Shown here piece by piece: positions 1 to 11,094 of a stretch of 64,000 nucleotides of DNA (positions are counted from its first letter, which is position 1; every line of letters begins with the position of its first letter). The notes under the pieces were generated by a model, which saw nothing but the letters and a program-made list of their open reading frames with translations, was not told the origin of the DNA and made no database searches. Position numbers and translations under genes: made by a program. This DNA comes from Macrothele yani (taxonomy: Eukaryota > Arthropoda > Arachnida > Araneae > Macrothelidae): NCBI GenBank assembly GCA_039090855.1, contig CM076995.1:120354270-120418269 (forward strand), in the 5' to 3' direction.

Positions 1-945
1 TTCCTGGTTGAAAGGCAGGGGAATTCGTGCGCAAAATTTGCTTGTCTTAATCACAACCAGGAAAACAAAATTTCATGTTAAAGAAAAAAAAAGAGGAAGA
101 GAATAATATTTGATTTAACTGACTTTGGGGTTTTGGAAATAATTATTTTATCTGTTCTTTTATCGCGATAGGAAAAGGCGAGTAGGTGTGCAGTTCAGAG
201 AATCAAAATTAATTTTACTTTCGCATCACGGAATGAGAAAAAAAAACCGACAGGAGTTGTGAGAAAAGGAAATCTTCTTTCAGATCGGCCATTTTAAGGG
301 TTCGGTAGAAGTCGCTCAGAAATGTTGCAGAAATACACTTAGGGGGTTGGGGCTGTTCTATTTTTGGGACAAGGTCACAGCCGCACATAGGAAGTTACTT
401 GGCTTATGTGTGAAGGTCAGAGGTCACTCGAGGCGTGGGAGAGAAATTCCGTTGTGGGAGGAACTGCTGTTGCCATGCAGAGGTCAGCCAATCAGGGGTC
501 AGCATTTTCCAACACCCCAGAGTTCTTTTACACTTTGAGACGCTTGTCTCAGGTCACTCTGACTTTTGCTCTGGTCTTCTTGCTGGCCGGCAGAAAGAGG
601 GGATGGCCGAGTTTTTCTCCTCGCCTTTTGGTGGGGAGAGGACCCACAGAAGAAAACGAGTTTTTTTTTTTTTTTTTTTTGACTGCTTTTGCTGACCACC
701 AGTCCACTACAATGGGACACTCTGGATCTGGGCTGCCTATTGAGGGTTTGACGATGTAGAGCGCGGATAAAGCGGCATTCCGCCGGCCGGGAACTTCGCC
801 CTGGAGAAAAAATGGCGGGAGGCTAAGACGATGTCGCTCGTGGTGAGAACTTAGCCGAGGAAGGCAAGACATGCCTCCACCCTTATTGATATCCTGCAAA
901 AACCATCGACAGCTTCTCCATTCTGTTGCTACTTCCAAAAGGGAG
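1..945. other. No recognised gene; low-complexity flank
   Basis: I see no conserved coding sequence here. A T tract sits near 661-680. The G+C content rises around 780-960, just before the histone H1-like pseudogene, so this may be its degraded leader. The short overlapping reading frames on both strands look like chance. Confidence 0.5.
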
Positions 946-949
946 GCCT

Positions 950-1195
950 GCTTCAAAGGCCGGAGGAAAGAAGCCAAAAAAAACAGTTCCATCTCATTCT
1001 AAAGTTTGGGGAGGCCCTTCCCTGCAGGTCATCAGGAAGCACATTGCTGCTAATCACCAGGTGGATATTGAAGGCTCTCGCCCTTTCATCAAAAAGGTAC
1101 CTTGAGTCTGCAGCTGCCAGCGATGCCCGTGTTAAAAAAAAACAAAAACCAAAGGCATGGAGGACGACCTACAGAGACTCTGGGGGCTTCAGTGA
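950..1195 (+). pseudogene. Histone H1-like (linker histone H15 domain) pseudogene
   Basis: Conceptual translation gives a lysine-rich lead (ASKAGGKKPKKTVPSHSKV), then GPSLQVIRKHIAANHQVDIE and a PFIKK block. After a one-base frameshift near 1,100 it continues as RYLESAAASDARVKKKQK and ends with SGGF. Linker histones have the same order: HPKV, SLQAIKKYIAANYKVD, APFIKKYLKSAVASG, then GASGSF. About 16 residues of the first globular helix are missing after SHSKV. The deletion, the frameshift and the following stops mean it is not functional. I cannot tell whether it is a processed copy. The assignment rests on the order of several short matching blocks. Confidence 0.6.
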
Positions 1196-1239
1196 TAGTA
1201 ACGCGTTGATGTGTTGTGTTGTAGGAAAATAAAAACAAA

Positions 1240-2284
1240 AAACAAAACAGACGCCAGCTCAAAGGTAATGTTTTTAGTTCATATCTTTTAGTATTGATAC
1301 ATAACATCCCACGCAGGGTACCTAAGCTTCGAGCTGAGCATAAGAAAAAAAAAAAAGCAAGTTTTTTTTTCTCCTCTCTGACTGTGGCAGTGTTGTCGTT
1401 CAGTTTTCAAAATTAAAATTTATTAGTTCCTCAGGTATGAGTTCAGAAAAAAGAAAGAAAGAAAAAAGAAAAGGGAGTTGAAAATGCTTTCATTTATGTT
1501 TTTTTTTTTTTTTTGTGTGTGTGTGTTGTCATGTCTGGTATTTTAGCAACTCCCCAGGCCAGTAAATTTTAATGTATCGGAAAAATTTGGTTTAATGTTT
1601 GAGCACAGTGAATTTTGTTGCATCGATTGTAGTTTAGTTGGGCATGTGATAATTGAAAAGCAGTGTTATTGTGATGCCGTGGGTGATAAAATAATTGTAA
1701 ACATTTTTCTCTAACCTTTTACAGCGTTGGGTAATTTTTATTTACGAGTGAAGATAAATTATGGGATGATTTATATTGGGATTTTGGGAACATATGTATA
1801 GTGTGATGAAATTGGAAACCTAAAGTGCTGTTTACATTCTTGGAGTGTTGAGTGTCGAAATTAAGATGGTAGGTGTGTTATTTGAGGACCAGTATTTTAC
1901 ATGCTCCAGATGAGTGTTAATCTCCCATTGGAAAGGGGTGATCTTAGGGCAAGGCTGGAACTTGTCCTAGGGCAGAGGGCTCTGAGTAGGGAATTTTCAC
2001 CAGGATGCGATATGTGCAAAATAGAAGTTAAGGTATTTGGGTTCTCAAGTTTAGTATTTCACAAAAAGAATGAACATCATGGGTTGAGAAGACACACTTT
2101 TGCTCACCAGTTCCGGTATTAATTGTTCTTTTCTTTGACCTAAATTTTCTTGTTTTCACTAAAAAAAGTCTAAATGTAATTCTAATTTTCAATAAGGTGA
2201 AAATATTTAGTGGGTTATGTAAATAGTCAGTGTTATTGTCTGCAGTGCAACCTGCGCATTGCCATGGTACAGAAGAATTTCCTT
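1240..2284. other. No gene recognised
   Basis: AT-rich sequence with A and T tracts (for example 1,500-1,514) and a short GT run. I found no conserved protein, RNA gene or repeat with a second copy in the window. Confidence 0.5.
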
Positions 2285-2510
2285 GCTTAGTGATTTTTCC
2301 TGGGATTTGGATGTAGTGTGAGATAAGTGATTTTTCCTGGGATATGTGTGGATAAATAAGTGATTTTTCCTGGGATATATGTGGATATTGTGATTTTGAA
2401 TTTTCTTGGGATATATAGAGATAAGTGAATTTTCCTGGGATATATGTGGATATGGTGATTTTGGATTTCTTGGGATATAGAGAGATAAGTGATTTTTCCT
2501 GGGATATAGT
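2285..2510 (+). repeat. TTTTTCCTGGGATAT minisatellite
   Basis: The core TTTTTCCTGGGATATxTGTGGATA recurs about seven times with irregular spacing of roughly 30-45 bp. Some units carry TTTTCTTGGGAT variants. An open frame across it on the - strand (to 2,687) has repeated SQEKSLI/ISQEN blocks that only reflect the tandem array, so I do not call a gene. Confidence 0.75.
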
Positions 2511-2514
2511 TGTG

Positions 2515-4470
2515 TTAGTTCTGGGCCGGATGTGCCTGGAGTATTTAGGGTTGAAGTATGACAGGCTCTTGCAGGCGTGGTTGATCAAGGTGGGATCATG
2601 CATTGGTTCGAAAAGGGGGAGCCTTGAGGACGTGGTTTTTTGGGGGAAACTTGTCTTCAACCCCCCCCCAGTAGTTTCGCTGCTCACGGAGATATGTACT
2701 GCCAGCGAGGGTCGGTCGGGCGTTGCTTCAATAAATGTGGCGAGATCATGTTAGAGGAAATTCTGTACCTGATGATGATGTGTCGCACTTGAGGATTTTT
2801 TTCCTTTCCCTTTGCCTAGGCTGAAATTGGATTCATGACCCAATTTCACGCCTTCAGCCTGACTGGTATTTTCTTCCTGTGTTGGTTTTCAAAACCCAGG
2901 GTAGTGTCTGAACTGAGAGTATTTGCCTCACCGCTACCTCAGTAATTCACTGCAGGTGTTAAAATTTAAGTTTTGTTTTGTGATTTAAAGTATCTAAATT
3001 AATTTGTTTATGATATGCTGTAGTGCTAGGGATGTAAATTCTAAATTCTGGTTGTTAGTGTTAGTGAGCATGATATTTAGTTTGGAAATTTAGTTAATTG
3101 GTATTTTGAGCTTTTGTTTACAGTATAGAGTTATTAAGTATCTTGAGCTATTATTTGAAGTGCAGAGTGAGGTGATTTTTATGAGCAAGCTAGTGCAGGA
3201 AGATTGTTTGAATTTCTGAATTATGTTGATGTTATGAATAGTGATAATTTTAGTTAGTTAGTTAGTGAGGTTTCTTTATAAATGAAGTAGGTTCATTCAG
3301 GGTAGTTCTATAGGTTATGTAATGTTAATTAATGCTTGTGCTCAGTGTAAATTCTGTTTTGAGGATAATTTACTTGGTTTGTTAACTTTCAGATAGTAGA
3401 TTTGGTTAAAGTATAATTTGTGGCTCTTATTATAACTGTAAATTTAATTATAAAGTCTTTGAAGCTGGTCTGGGAGATTGCAGAGTTTGCTAAGATTGTT
3501 TAGGTGCTGTAAATTTAAATCAATAAGTGTAAAATTGTAAATTTGTCATTGAGCTAATTAGGTGAGGGAGAAGAGAGTACGTTTCAAAAGAACAGAACTT
3601 GTCCACCTGGTGGAATTAAAAAGAATACAGTATTTTTTTTTTTTGTGTAAGCTATGTGAATCGTAGTATAATTTTGGATGCATAAAGTCAATGCCTGGTG
3701 TTCAAACCAACTGTGTTGAAATATGTCAAGTTGTGCTGTTCATAAGGCCAGTGGCCAAATAGAAATAGAAAAAAAATTGAGATTCTGTTTTTATACTGCT
3801 GTGTTTAAGCAAACAAGAAAAAAGGAAATACCATCTGTTTGTCCACTAAATTACCTTGTTAAGTTTTTGAAGAAAAAAATAAATACAGGCCTTTCGAAAA
3901 AAGTCCAAAATTAGTGCAGTGTAAAAAATTTTGTGGGCTGTTGTCTTCCATGACTTGGTCCCATGTGTTCACCTTAGCTTGACTAAGGCTATCGATCCGA
4001 ATCCTGGTATTTAAGATATTTCATAACTGCAATTTTTGTCCTGTCCTTTTTAATTGACTTTCACAGCCTCCAGAAGTTGTTATTGAACGAGTACATTTTA
4101 TCCTATGACTTATAGTGACACATTTTCATATACATGCAACAATATTCACTTATTTTTGCACTTTCAGATGACTCAACTCTGCGTGAACACAAACAACGCA
4201 AACTTTTCAATAACTTCTTGTGGAATGAAATTTTTTAGATGCATCTTTGTTTAGGATGTTCATGGCCTTTCTAATACTTAGAAAATATTTTTGTTTCGAA
4301 ATGCATCTACCCATCTCCCAAAGTTAAATTTTAGTCCAAATTCAAAATTTCTCTTCAGGTTTAATTTTGGCTATCTATTATAAATAACTATTATATAACG
4401 TGGCTAAGATTTCCGCCACAATAATTCTTTTTCTTTTCGATGCCATTTATATCGAATACTATTTTAGTTA
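2515..4470. other. No gene recognised
   Basis: AT-rich, with a C tract near 2,664 and a T tract near 3,632. I see no protein similarity in six frames. The last 150-300 bp grade into the satellite-related repeat that follows. Confidence 0.5.
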
Positions 4471-4476
4471 CAGTCT

Positions 4477-5045
4477 AAATTTTCCGCTAGGGGACGTAAC
4501 GGTAAATCACAATTTTTGCAATATCTCCGCTTCTAAAAGTCAGATTTGAAAAATTCTTCCTGCGTTGGATACAGCTTTTGAGGGAAAATGTTTTGCATAT
4601 AATTTCTCATTTTTGGTAAATAATGGTTTGGCCGCCAGGGGGCTTAAGTGTTTATTTTTGCTTCTGATGTATTTGCAATAAAATCTTAGATCAAAACTCG
4701 ATTGGAAAAAATTCCTCCATGGACCGATACCGCTCACCTCGTAAAACTTTTTGAGAATACCTCCTTCTTAAAATAGTGCATAATTTTTCCACTAGAGGCA
4801 TACAAGTATATCTTGTTTTTGTCCATATCTCTGTTTCTAGGTGTCCGATTTAAAAAATTCTTTGTTGGAGAACATTTTCAATGCGAAATGTTTCTGATAT
4901 AATTTCAAATATTTCTTAATGCACAAGTGCGCCACTAGAGAGCGTAAGTTCATGTTTATGTTTACAGCAATATCTGCGGGACTGAAAACCTGATTCAAAA
5001 ATATTCTCTTTTGATCAGATACTACTAACTATGAACACTCCTTAG
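4477..5045 (+). repeat. Diverged copy of the ~150 bp-monomer satellite
   Basis: Four degenerate monomers, each marked by a CCGCTAGGGG/CCGCCAGGGGG/CCACTAGAGG core at about 4,486, 4,632, 4,789 and 4,932 (spacing 143-157 bp). Each has an AATATCTCCGCTTCTAAAAGT-like segment. It is homologous to the array at 57.5-59.3 kb and to 34.3-34.9 kb, but the last monomer here is full length rather than truncated. Confidence 0.8.
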
Positions 5046-5365
5046 AATAATTCTTGATGTCCGCATATCACGCCTAAATTGTGTAAAAATTACAAATGGT
5101 GGAACGTTTCGGTAGCGACTTCTACTTTCATCAGCCATGGAATGAAACACGTGGTATTAGCATCAGTTGTTGCCAGATTTCCAAATGATAGGTATGTTAA
5201 AAGGTGCGTGTGTATTACAGGTGTTAGGAGTAAGGAAGATTTCAATGCTTTCGCGGTACATAAGGGCTTTCTGATTGCTGAATGGAGCAATCCACCTATA
5301 TGATGCAGGGCTCAAAATTTCAGGTCTAACTCTACTAGCCGAAAAAAATTTCACTCGCCATCACA
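5045..5365 (+). repeat. Dispersed repeat, inverted relative of 33,860-34,265
   Basis: The stretch containing CATGGAATGAAACACGTGGT and the following ~250 bp is repeated in inverted orientation at 34,265-33,860. Both copies leave similar open frames (ISHGMKHxVLASVVARF), but the frames are short, start differently and have no recognisable domain. I treat it as repeat sequence adjoining the satellite. Confidence 0.7.
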
Positions 5366-5447
5366 CCACTATGACATGCAATAGATAGTAAGTTTGCAGC
5401 AAGTTTTCTGTTTTAATTATTGTGTATGCACACATATATATATATAT

Positions 5448-6700
5448 ATATACTTAAGAGCAAAACTGAAGACTAAGGAAAAAATTTTAGAATTTAAAAC
5501 GAAGGGTGCAAAATAACCTGAAAATCAAAACGCGCAACGCAGCAGTTTTGAAAATTCAGAATTCACATACTATAAAGATACCTAAGCAAAAAAATACATA
5601 TATAATTTTGACTCACACCTAGTACAACATAGAAAAGGTTATGTATCTACCTGTGTGAGTAAAAGGAGAAAAGAAAAAAAAATAAAATAAAACAACTGAA
5701 TGTAGAAGGTGTCGAGAATACTGAGCCTTGGCTTTATCAAGGACCAGCAAAAACTCTGCATTTTCTCACTTCCACAAAGACCTAGTTGGAAATGGGTTTC
5801 TGCAAGGCCATAGATGCAAGTAACATTCCCACCTAAAATAGTTTAAAAAATATATATATAAGTCATGTCCTCCGTAGAGTAGCATGACCTAGCACTAGTT
5901 AACAATTTCGCTTGCATCCATTAACCTTCATGGCCCGACCCATGCTCTTCATCTGTTACTATTAAACAGAGAGAAGAAGATTAAAGAGAACTCAAGCTGT
6001 GAGAGTGACATAATAAATAGAAATGATTTTCAGCTATAACGAAATTCCAAGTTCGTTTGAGAGAGAATTTAAACCTGAAAAACAAATTTTACATTGCAAT
6101 TAAAAAAGGAAATGTTAATTTATAACGAACAGATTTTTGAAAGAAAACTTGAGTCTAAAACCCCTACTCTACAACTTATGACAGCACGAAAACAAGAATA
6201 AGTTAAAGATAATAATTAACTAAAGAAAACTTTGTGAAAGTTATATACCTTAAACAGTTAGTTGCAATATGTACAAAGTATTTCAGCAGTGCTTTAAGTG
6301 CATAATTAATTAGTTATTAAGAACTTAACTACTTTGAAAAAACAGCGCATAGACAGCGCATAGAAAAGGAACAAGCTTAGCCATCTTCTGTTCCTAGGTA
6401 CCACAAAAGACGCTCAAAGTTACAAAGAAAAGTAAGAGTTAAAACCCGCATAAATGTTAACAGACAAACCAATGCTTAAAAGCTGAAAAGCTAAAAAAAC
6501 GACAGAGGAAAGGTACATGAAGTACAAACATTGAACTTATAAAACCTAGAACCCAAAAACAAGGAAGAGAGCTTACCTCTTGTGTTACAAAAACTTTTCT
6601 CCTCACAAGAGGAGAACATGGCTGACCTCTTCCGCCACTCCCTAGACGCTGGGGGGCAGTGAGGGTGGGGCTGATGGCCTCCTCATACAGCAAGAAACCA
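5448..6700 (-). mobile_element. Penelope-like (Naiad-type) element: 3' pseudo-LTR, copy A
   Basis: About 1.2 kb lying 3' of the PLE coding region, in the same (-) orientation. It is a near-identical direct repeat of 10,023-11,094 and an inverted repeat of 11,191-12,236. Landmarks are CGCGCAACGCAGCAG, a TCCTTGATAAAGCC block and, at 6,571-6,576, a conserved GTAAGC on the - strand preceded by AAGAG that resembles a splice donor. PLEs commonly form such pseudo-LTRs by tandem insertion. A TA-rich tract (about 5,433-5,450) bounds it. Confidence 0.85.
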
Positions 6701-7153
6701 ACGCGCGGAGATTTTAACCAGAGAAAAATATATAAACTTAAGACTGTGGATCTGTATGATCAGAATGAGCAGAATTAACTCTCCAGAATACATGAGAAAT
6801 ATTATAAAATACACGAGCAGTTTATTTAATAATCTTTGCATGTATTAAATCACCTTAGTGAGCTTCTATAGATTAATCAGAATCTTATTAATTTTAATGT
6901 TGGTTTTACTATTTTTAGTATAGCTATCCTAGTGATGAATAACTAGTTTTCTTTTTTATTTGTTTTTATTTTCTTTTATAAACAGATTTTTAAGCTTTTT
7001 TTGTGATTTTGTTTATATTATTTAATTTTTTTGTTTTAATAGGACCGTCATATCCATAGCACTAAGGTTCCTTTAGGTAGTTAATAGGCATCCTCTAGCC
7101 AACTTCCTTACGGCTTTGATTGGTCAGAATCATATTATTAACTGTGTAGAAAA
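6701..7153 (-). other. Naiad-type PLE 3' untranslated region
   Basis: Sequence between the TAA stop at 7,154 and pseudo-LTR copy A. The first 75 nt downstream of the stop hold the SECIS-like structure. The remainder is AT-rich and is also present, in the opposite orientation, at 13,473-13,880, which confirms it belongs to the element. Confidence 0.8.
7079..7143 (-). promoter_or_regulatory. Predicted SECIS element (selenocysteine insertion)
   Basis: Read on the - strand, the 65-nt segment folds as follows. An 8-bp perfect lower helix (AGTTAATA with TATTAACT) is followed by an ATA/GCC internal loop. Next comes the quartet TGAT opposite GGAT (5' side reads AUGA, 3' side NGAN, giving tandem G.A pairs). 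The upper helix is TCTGACCAAT with GTTGGCTAGA: ten positions, one A.C mismatch and two G.U. The apical loop starts CAAAG, with an internal CC-GTAA-GG mini-stem as in form II SECIS. It begins 10 nt after the TAA stop of the PLE gene whose frame contains one TGA. Fit to the eukaryotic SECIS consensus is very good by eye; folding energy was not computed. Confidence 0.82.
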
Positions 7154-9778
7154 TTAAAGCAGATCTGCCAACCTTACTCTATTATTCAGAATAATTTTTC
7201 TTAAAGTTCTTTTGATGAAAGAAGAAGGAATTTCGTTCTCTAGAAAACTTTCTAATAGTATATTAATGTGGTAATTGAAGTCCAAATTGTTGCTGCAAAT
7301 TCTTGAAATTCTTAGGACCTGAGAAATTAGTACATTCTCAATTACTTTGGTTGAAATGTTATTATTCCAGTGTAGATATTTAATTACTTTGAAAGGAAAA
7401 TTAACTCTTTTATCAAAGAGGCTAATAGATGGGTTACCTCTGTTGAGCTTAATGCTTAAGTCTAGGAACTCAAGTTCCTGATTACTGTGGTTGGTTTTAC
7501 ATAAGTTAAGAGAGCTAGGATAGATATTATCAAAATCACTCTCTATAACTTCGGAATTATTGATACACAGCAGATCATCAATATATCTAAAAGTGTAAAG
7601 GTAGTTATCTGAGCAGGTGGGGTGATTTTTAATGAATTTATATTCCTTAAAGAACAGGAATAGATTAGCGATATTCGTGGACGTTGATGTTCCCATTGGA
7701 ATACCGTTCACTTGCTTATAGAGAGTATTATTATATAAGATATGGTTATTTTTTATGCAGCAATTGAGATAAGAGTTCCAAGTTCCTACATCAACAAATT
7801 GGTTAAGTTTAAATTCTGCATACAGCTCTTTAAAGGTAGTGATTATATCTGATAGAGGCAGATTAGTATATAGGTTTTCAAAATCATAACTATTAATATC
7901 TAGGGGACACACTTTGAGTATAGTAGAAATTACTTCTGCATTATTATTAATTATCCAAAAATCTCTGTACATCAAGTTAGAACAGTTTCTAATGTGTTTC
8001 AAAACCTTCTTTAAGACATCTTCAAAAGCAAGATCTATTTTCTTTTTATGACTCCTTACTCCACTAGCTATGAACCTGAACTTCACAGGATCCTTATGAA
8101 ACTTAACCGTTGCAAAAAGAAATGGAAATTCAGGCCCATATCTTCTAGTTTGCGGAATTTTAAGTTTCTTGAAGAATGCCTTAAACCGATTTTCTAACTG
8201 CTTGGTAGAATAACTTACGGGCTCGTATGTTACTCTATTATTGAGTTCCATAGTTAACAATTCAAAATAGAACTTCTTACAGATAATTGCAAAATTATTG
8301 CTAGCTTTATCCGTAGTGGTAAAAATAAATTGGTCTTGTAGTTTGGAGAGTGACCTTTTAGCTTCTCCAGAGAAAAAGAGATTTCTGTCGAAACAAAAGT
8401 CCAGACCTGCCAACTCACCGGTGAAGCTATTGATTATATTATATTTCCATTCTGCGAAGGCCTCAATAGGCTGATTGTACGTTAAACTGGTTTTTACGAT
8501 GTACTTATTTACATCTTGAGTGAAGCTCTCAAGAATCCTTTCTTTGGAAATTGTGAAGGAAGGTCTGAAATTAGAGCCATACTCTAATAAATTCCTAAGC
8601 TTTTCATTTTCAACAAAACTCAAGTTTCCGGTGATAATATGGTTGTAATTCTTATCATAGTGAACTGTTTCTTTATGTTCATCACAAGAACAAGTAGTAA
8701 TTACAGGAATGTAGCTCGAAGAGTTAAGTTTGTAGTTTTTAACTATTGACCCTAAGGTCTTAACATATTTAAAACTTACAATAGACTGGTGCCTGTGGAT
8801 GGGAAAAAAAATTGCATTATTGTAGAACACCTTCCTTACATTGAGATTATCGTAGGCTTTATTTAGGAACCTGATGGTAACAAAATTACTGGAAAATTCT
8901 TTAAGAGAAATTTTATCTTTAAGAATATGTTTAAGAATGTCCAGAACCAAAGCAAAAACATGCTTATCAACATGGTCAGCAGTTTCATTCCAGAATTTGA
9001 AAAAACATTTAAGGACAGAGTGCTTGAAGGACTTGAGAATTTTGTAAGTATTTTTAACAAAATTAGTGCCAGTTTTAAAGCTTTCCAGAGTTTTTAGCAA
9101 GTTAGCAAAATCAACTTTGCTTGATGTGCGAAATAACCTCTGTCCTCTATTACCTCTAGAGCAGCTCTTATTATTAACAAGAAAGAAGAGTTCACGAATT
9201 GAAAATTTATGCTGATTATGCTTATTGTCAGATAGAGTGGAATTAAGGCCATAGGGATAAAGAGACTGATGCTGCAAAATTTCAAGGGATTCAGTTTCTA
9301 GCCGAGCATAGAGGTCAGGGATAATATGTAGTACCTCTATTTTCACTTTGTCAAAACCATGAGTATGGAAATGCTCTAATTCAAAGGTAGAGTACTGGTT
9401 GGCGTTTGTGGAGGGGTTCACTCCTGAATTAGAGAACTTGTTTACTAGAGACCTGTGACCATTAATCCTAAGATGAAGAGGATTTTTACTTTGGCCAATA
9501 TAGCTAAGGTTGCAGACAGTACAGGTGAGCTTATAGATGGTATTGTAGGCTTTGCAAAACTTGTTGGAGCAATTATCCTCAACAGAAGAATACAGGTTAG
9601 GATCTGCAGATTTACATGTCAAACAACGTTTGTCATTTCATAACTTTAGATTACCTTTGCCAGCGAGTTCATACACTATGGGAAAGGGTGCTAGCCTAAC
9701 CGAGCGGGAGGACTTAAAATATCTGAGCTGACCTCCAATCCTTTCATCGTCTTTAGAACTCCACTTGGGCCAAAACAT
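7154..9778 (-). CDS. Permuted Penelope-like retroelement polyprotein (GIY-YIG + reverse transcriptase), putative selenoprotein
   Basis: ATG at 9,776-9,778 to TAA at 7,154-7,156: 874 residues, with one in-frame TGA as codon 47 (9,638-9,640). N-terminal GIY-YIG endonuclease: IYKLTC around 81-86, YIG at 93-95, an arginine near 104 and YPYGLN ending at N179, preceded by paired cysteines (52/55, 70/75, 86/89). C-terminal RT: TTDKA near 488, FATVKFHKDP near 555-563, motif A SYDFENLYTNLP near 630, NGIPMGTS near 691, catalytic YIDD at 732-735. Canonical Penelope/Neptune elements carry GIY-YIG after the RT, so this order marks the Naiad-type permuted clade. After the TGA the first in-frame ATG is deep in the protein (TMELNN, about residue 510), and no other stop interrupts the frame. 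The TGA sits at U-x4-C-x2-C, where a cysteine would fit. With the SECIS downstream, selenocysteine is the best reading; a recent nonsense mutation is the alternative. Confidence 0.88.
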
Positions 9779-10022
9779 ACAAATTCTGAGCAAACCAACT
9801 AGGAAAAACTTTTTAGAAATAAGCAGTCCAAGAAAAGACCAAACTCGAGTATAAACTACACTCCAAAAAGCTGCATCCAAAACATACTAAAAGAAAAATT
9901 AGAAAATGAAAAAAACCTCAAGTAAAAAAATAGTAATAAAAAAATAATAATAATAATAAAAAATAATAAAACATTTCAACTAGAATTTGCGCATGAGCTG
10001 CTAAATAATAAATTGAAATTAG
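9779..10022 (-). other. PLE 5' leader between pseudo-LTR and start codon
   Basis: The reading frame stays open upstream of ATG 9,778 for 34 more codons to a TAG, but no ATG occurs there. The distal part is an A-rich (AAT)n tract at about 9,930-9,970. It joins the upstream pseudo-LTR copy B. Confidence 0.6.
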
Positions 10023-11094
10023 TTACTTAAGAGCAAAACTGAAGACTAAGGAAAAAATTTTAGAATTTAAAACGAAGGGTGCAAAATAACCTGAAAATCA
10101 AAACGCGCAACGCAGCAGTTTTGAAAATTCAGAATTCACATACTATAAAGATACCTAAGCAAAAAAATACATATATAATTTTGACTCACACCTAGTACAA
10201 CATAGAAAAGGTTATGTATCTACCTGTGTGAGTAAAAGGAGAAAAGAAAAAAAATAAAATAAAACAACTGAATGTAGAAGAAAACGTGTCGAGATACTGA
10301 GCCTTGGCTTTATCAAGGACCAGCAAAAACTCTGCATTTTCTCACTTCCACAAAGACCCTAGTTGGAAATGGGTTTCTGCAAGGCCATAGATGCAAGTAA
10401 CATTCCCACCTAAAATAGTTTAAAAATATATATATAAGTCATGTCCTCCGTAGAGTAGCATGACCTAGCACTAGTTAACAATTTCGCTTGCATCCATTAA
10501 CCTTCATGGCCCGACCCATGCTCTTCATCTGTTACTATTAAACAGAGAGAAGAAGATTAAAGAGAACTCAAGCTGTGAGAGTGACATAATAAATAGAAAT
10601 GATTTTCAGCTATAACGAAATTCCAAGTTCGTTTGAGAGAGAATTTAAACCTGAAAAACAAATTTTACATTGCAATTAAAAAGGAAATGTTAATTTATAA
10701 CGAACAGATTTTTGAAAGAAAACTTGAGTCTAAAACCCCCTACTCTACAACTTATGACAGCACGAAAACGAGAATAAGTTAAAGATAATAATTAACTAAA
10801 GAAAACTTTGTGAAAGTTATATACCTTAAACAGTTAGTTGCAATGTACAAAGTATTTCAGCAGTGCTTTAAGTGCATAATTAATTAGTTATTAAGAACTT
10901 AACTACTTTGAAAAAACAGAGCATAGACAGCGCATAGAAAAGGAACAAGTTTAGCCATCTTCTGTTCCTAGGTACCACAAAAAGACGCTCAAAAGTTACA
11001 AAGAAAAGTAAGAGTTAAAACCCGCATAAATGTTAACAGACAAACCAATGCTTAAAAGCTGAAAAGCTAAAAAACGACAGAGAAAAGGTACATG
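10023..11094 (-). mobile_element. Naiad-type PLE: 5' pseudo-LTR, copy B
   Basis: Direct repeat of copy A with very few differences (for example one extra base in an A run, and AAAACG versus a short deletion). It begins TTACTTAAGAGCAAAACTGAAG and stops abruptly after GGTACATG at 11,094, where sequence of an oppositely oriented copy starts. With copy A it brackets the coding region, the usual PLE pseudo-LTR arrangement. Confidence 0.85.

Noticed and set aside
2028..2687. 219-codon open frame on the - strand
   Set aside because: Its repeated ISQEKSLI-type residues come from the TGGGATAT minisatellite; no domain.
9638..9880. Separate 80-codon gene upstream of the PLE polyprotein
   Set aside because: It begins at a non-ATG codon, is in the same frame as the polyprotein and is separated from it only by the TGA; better read as the polyprotein N-terminus starting at ATG 9,778.
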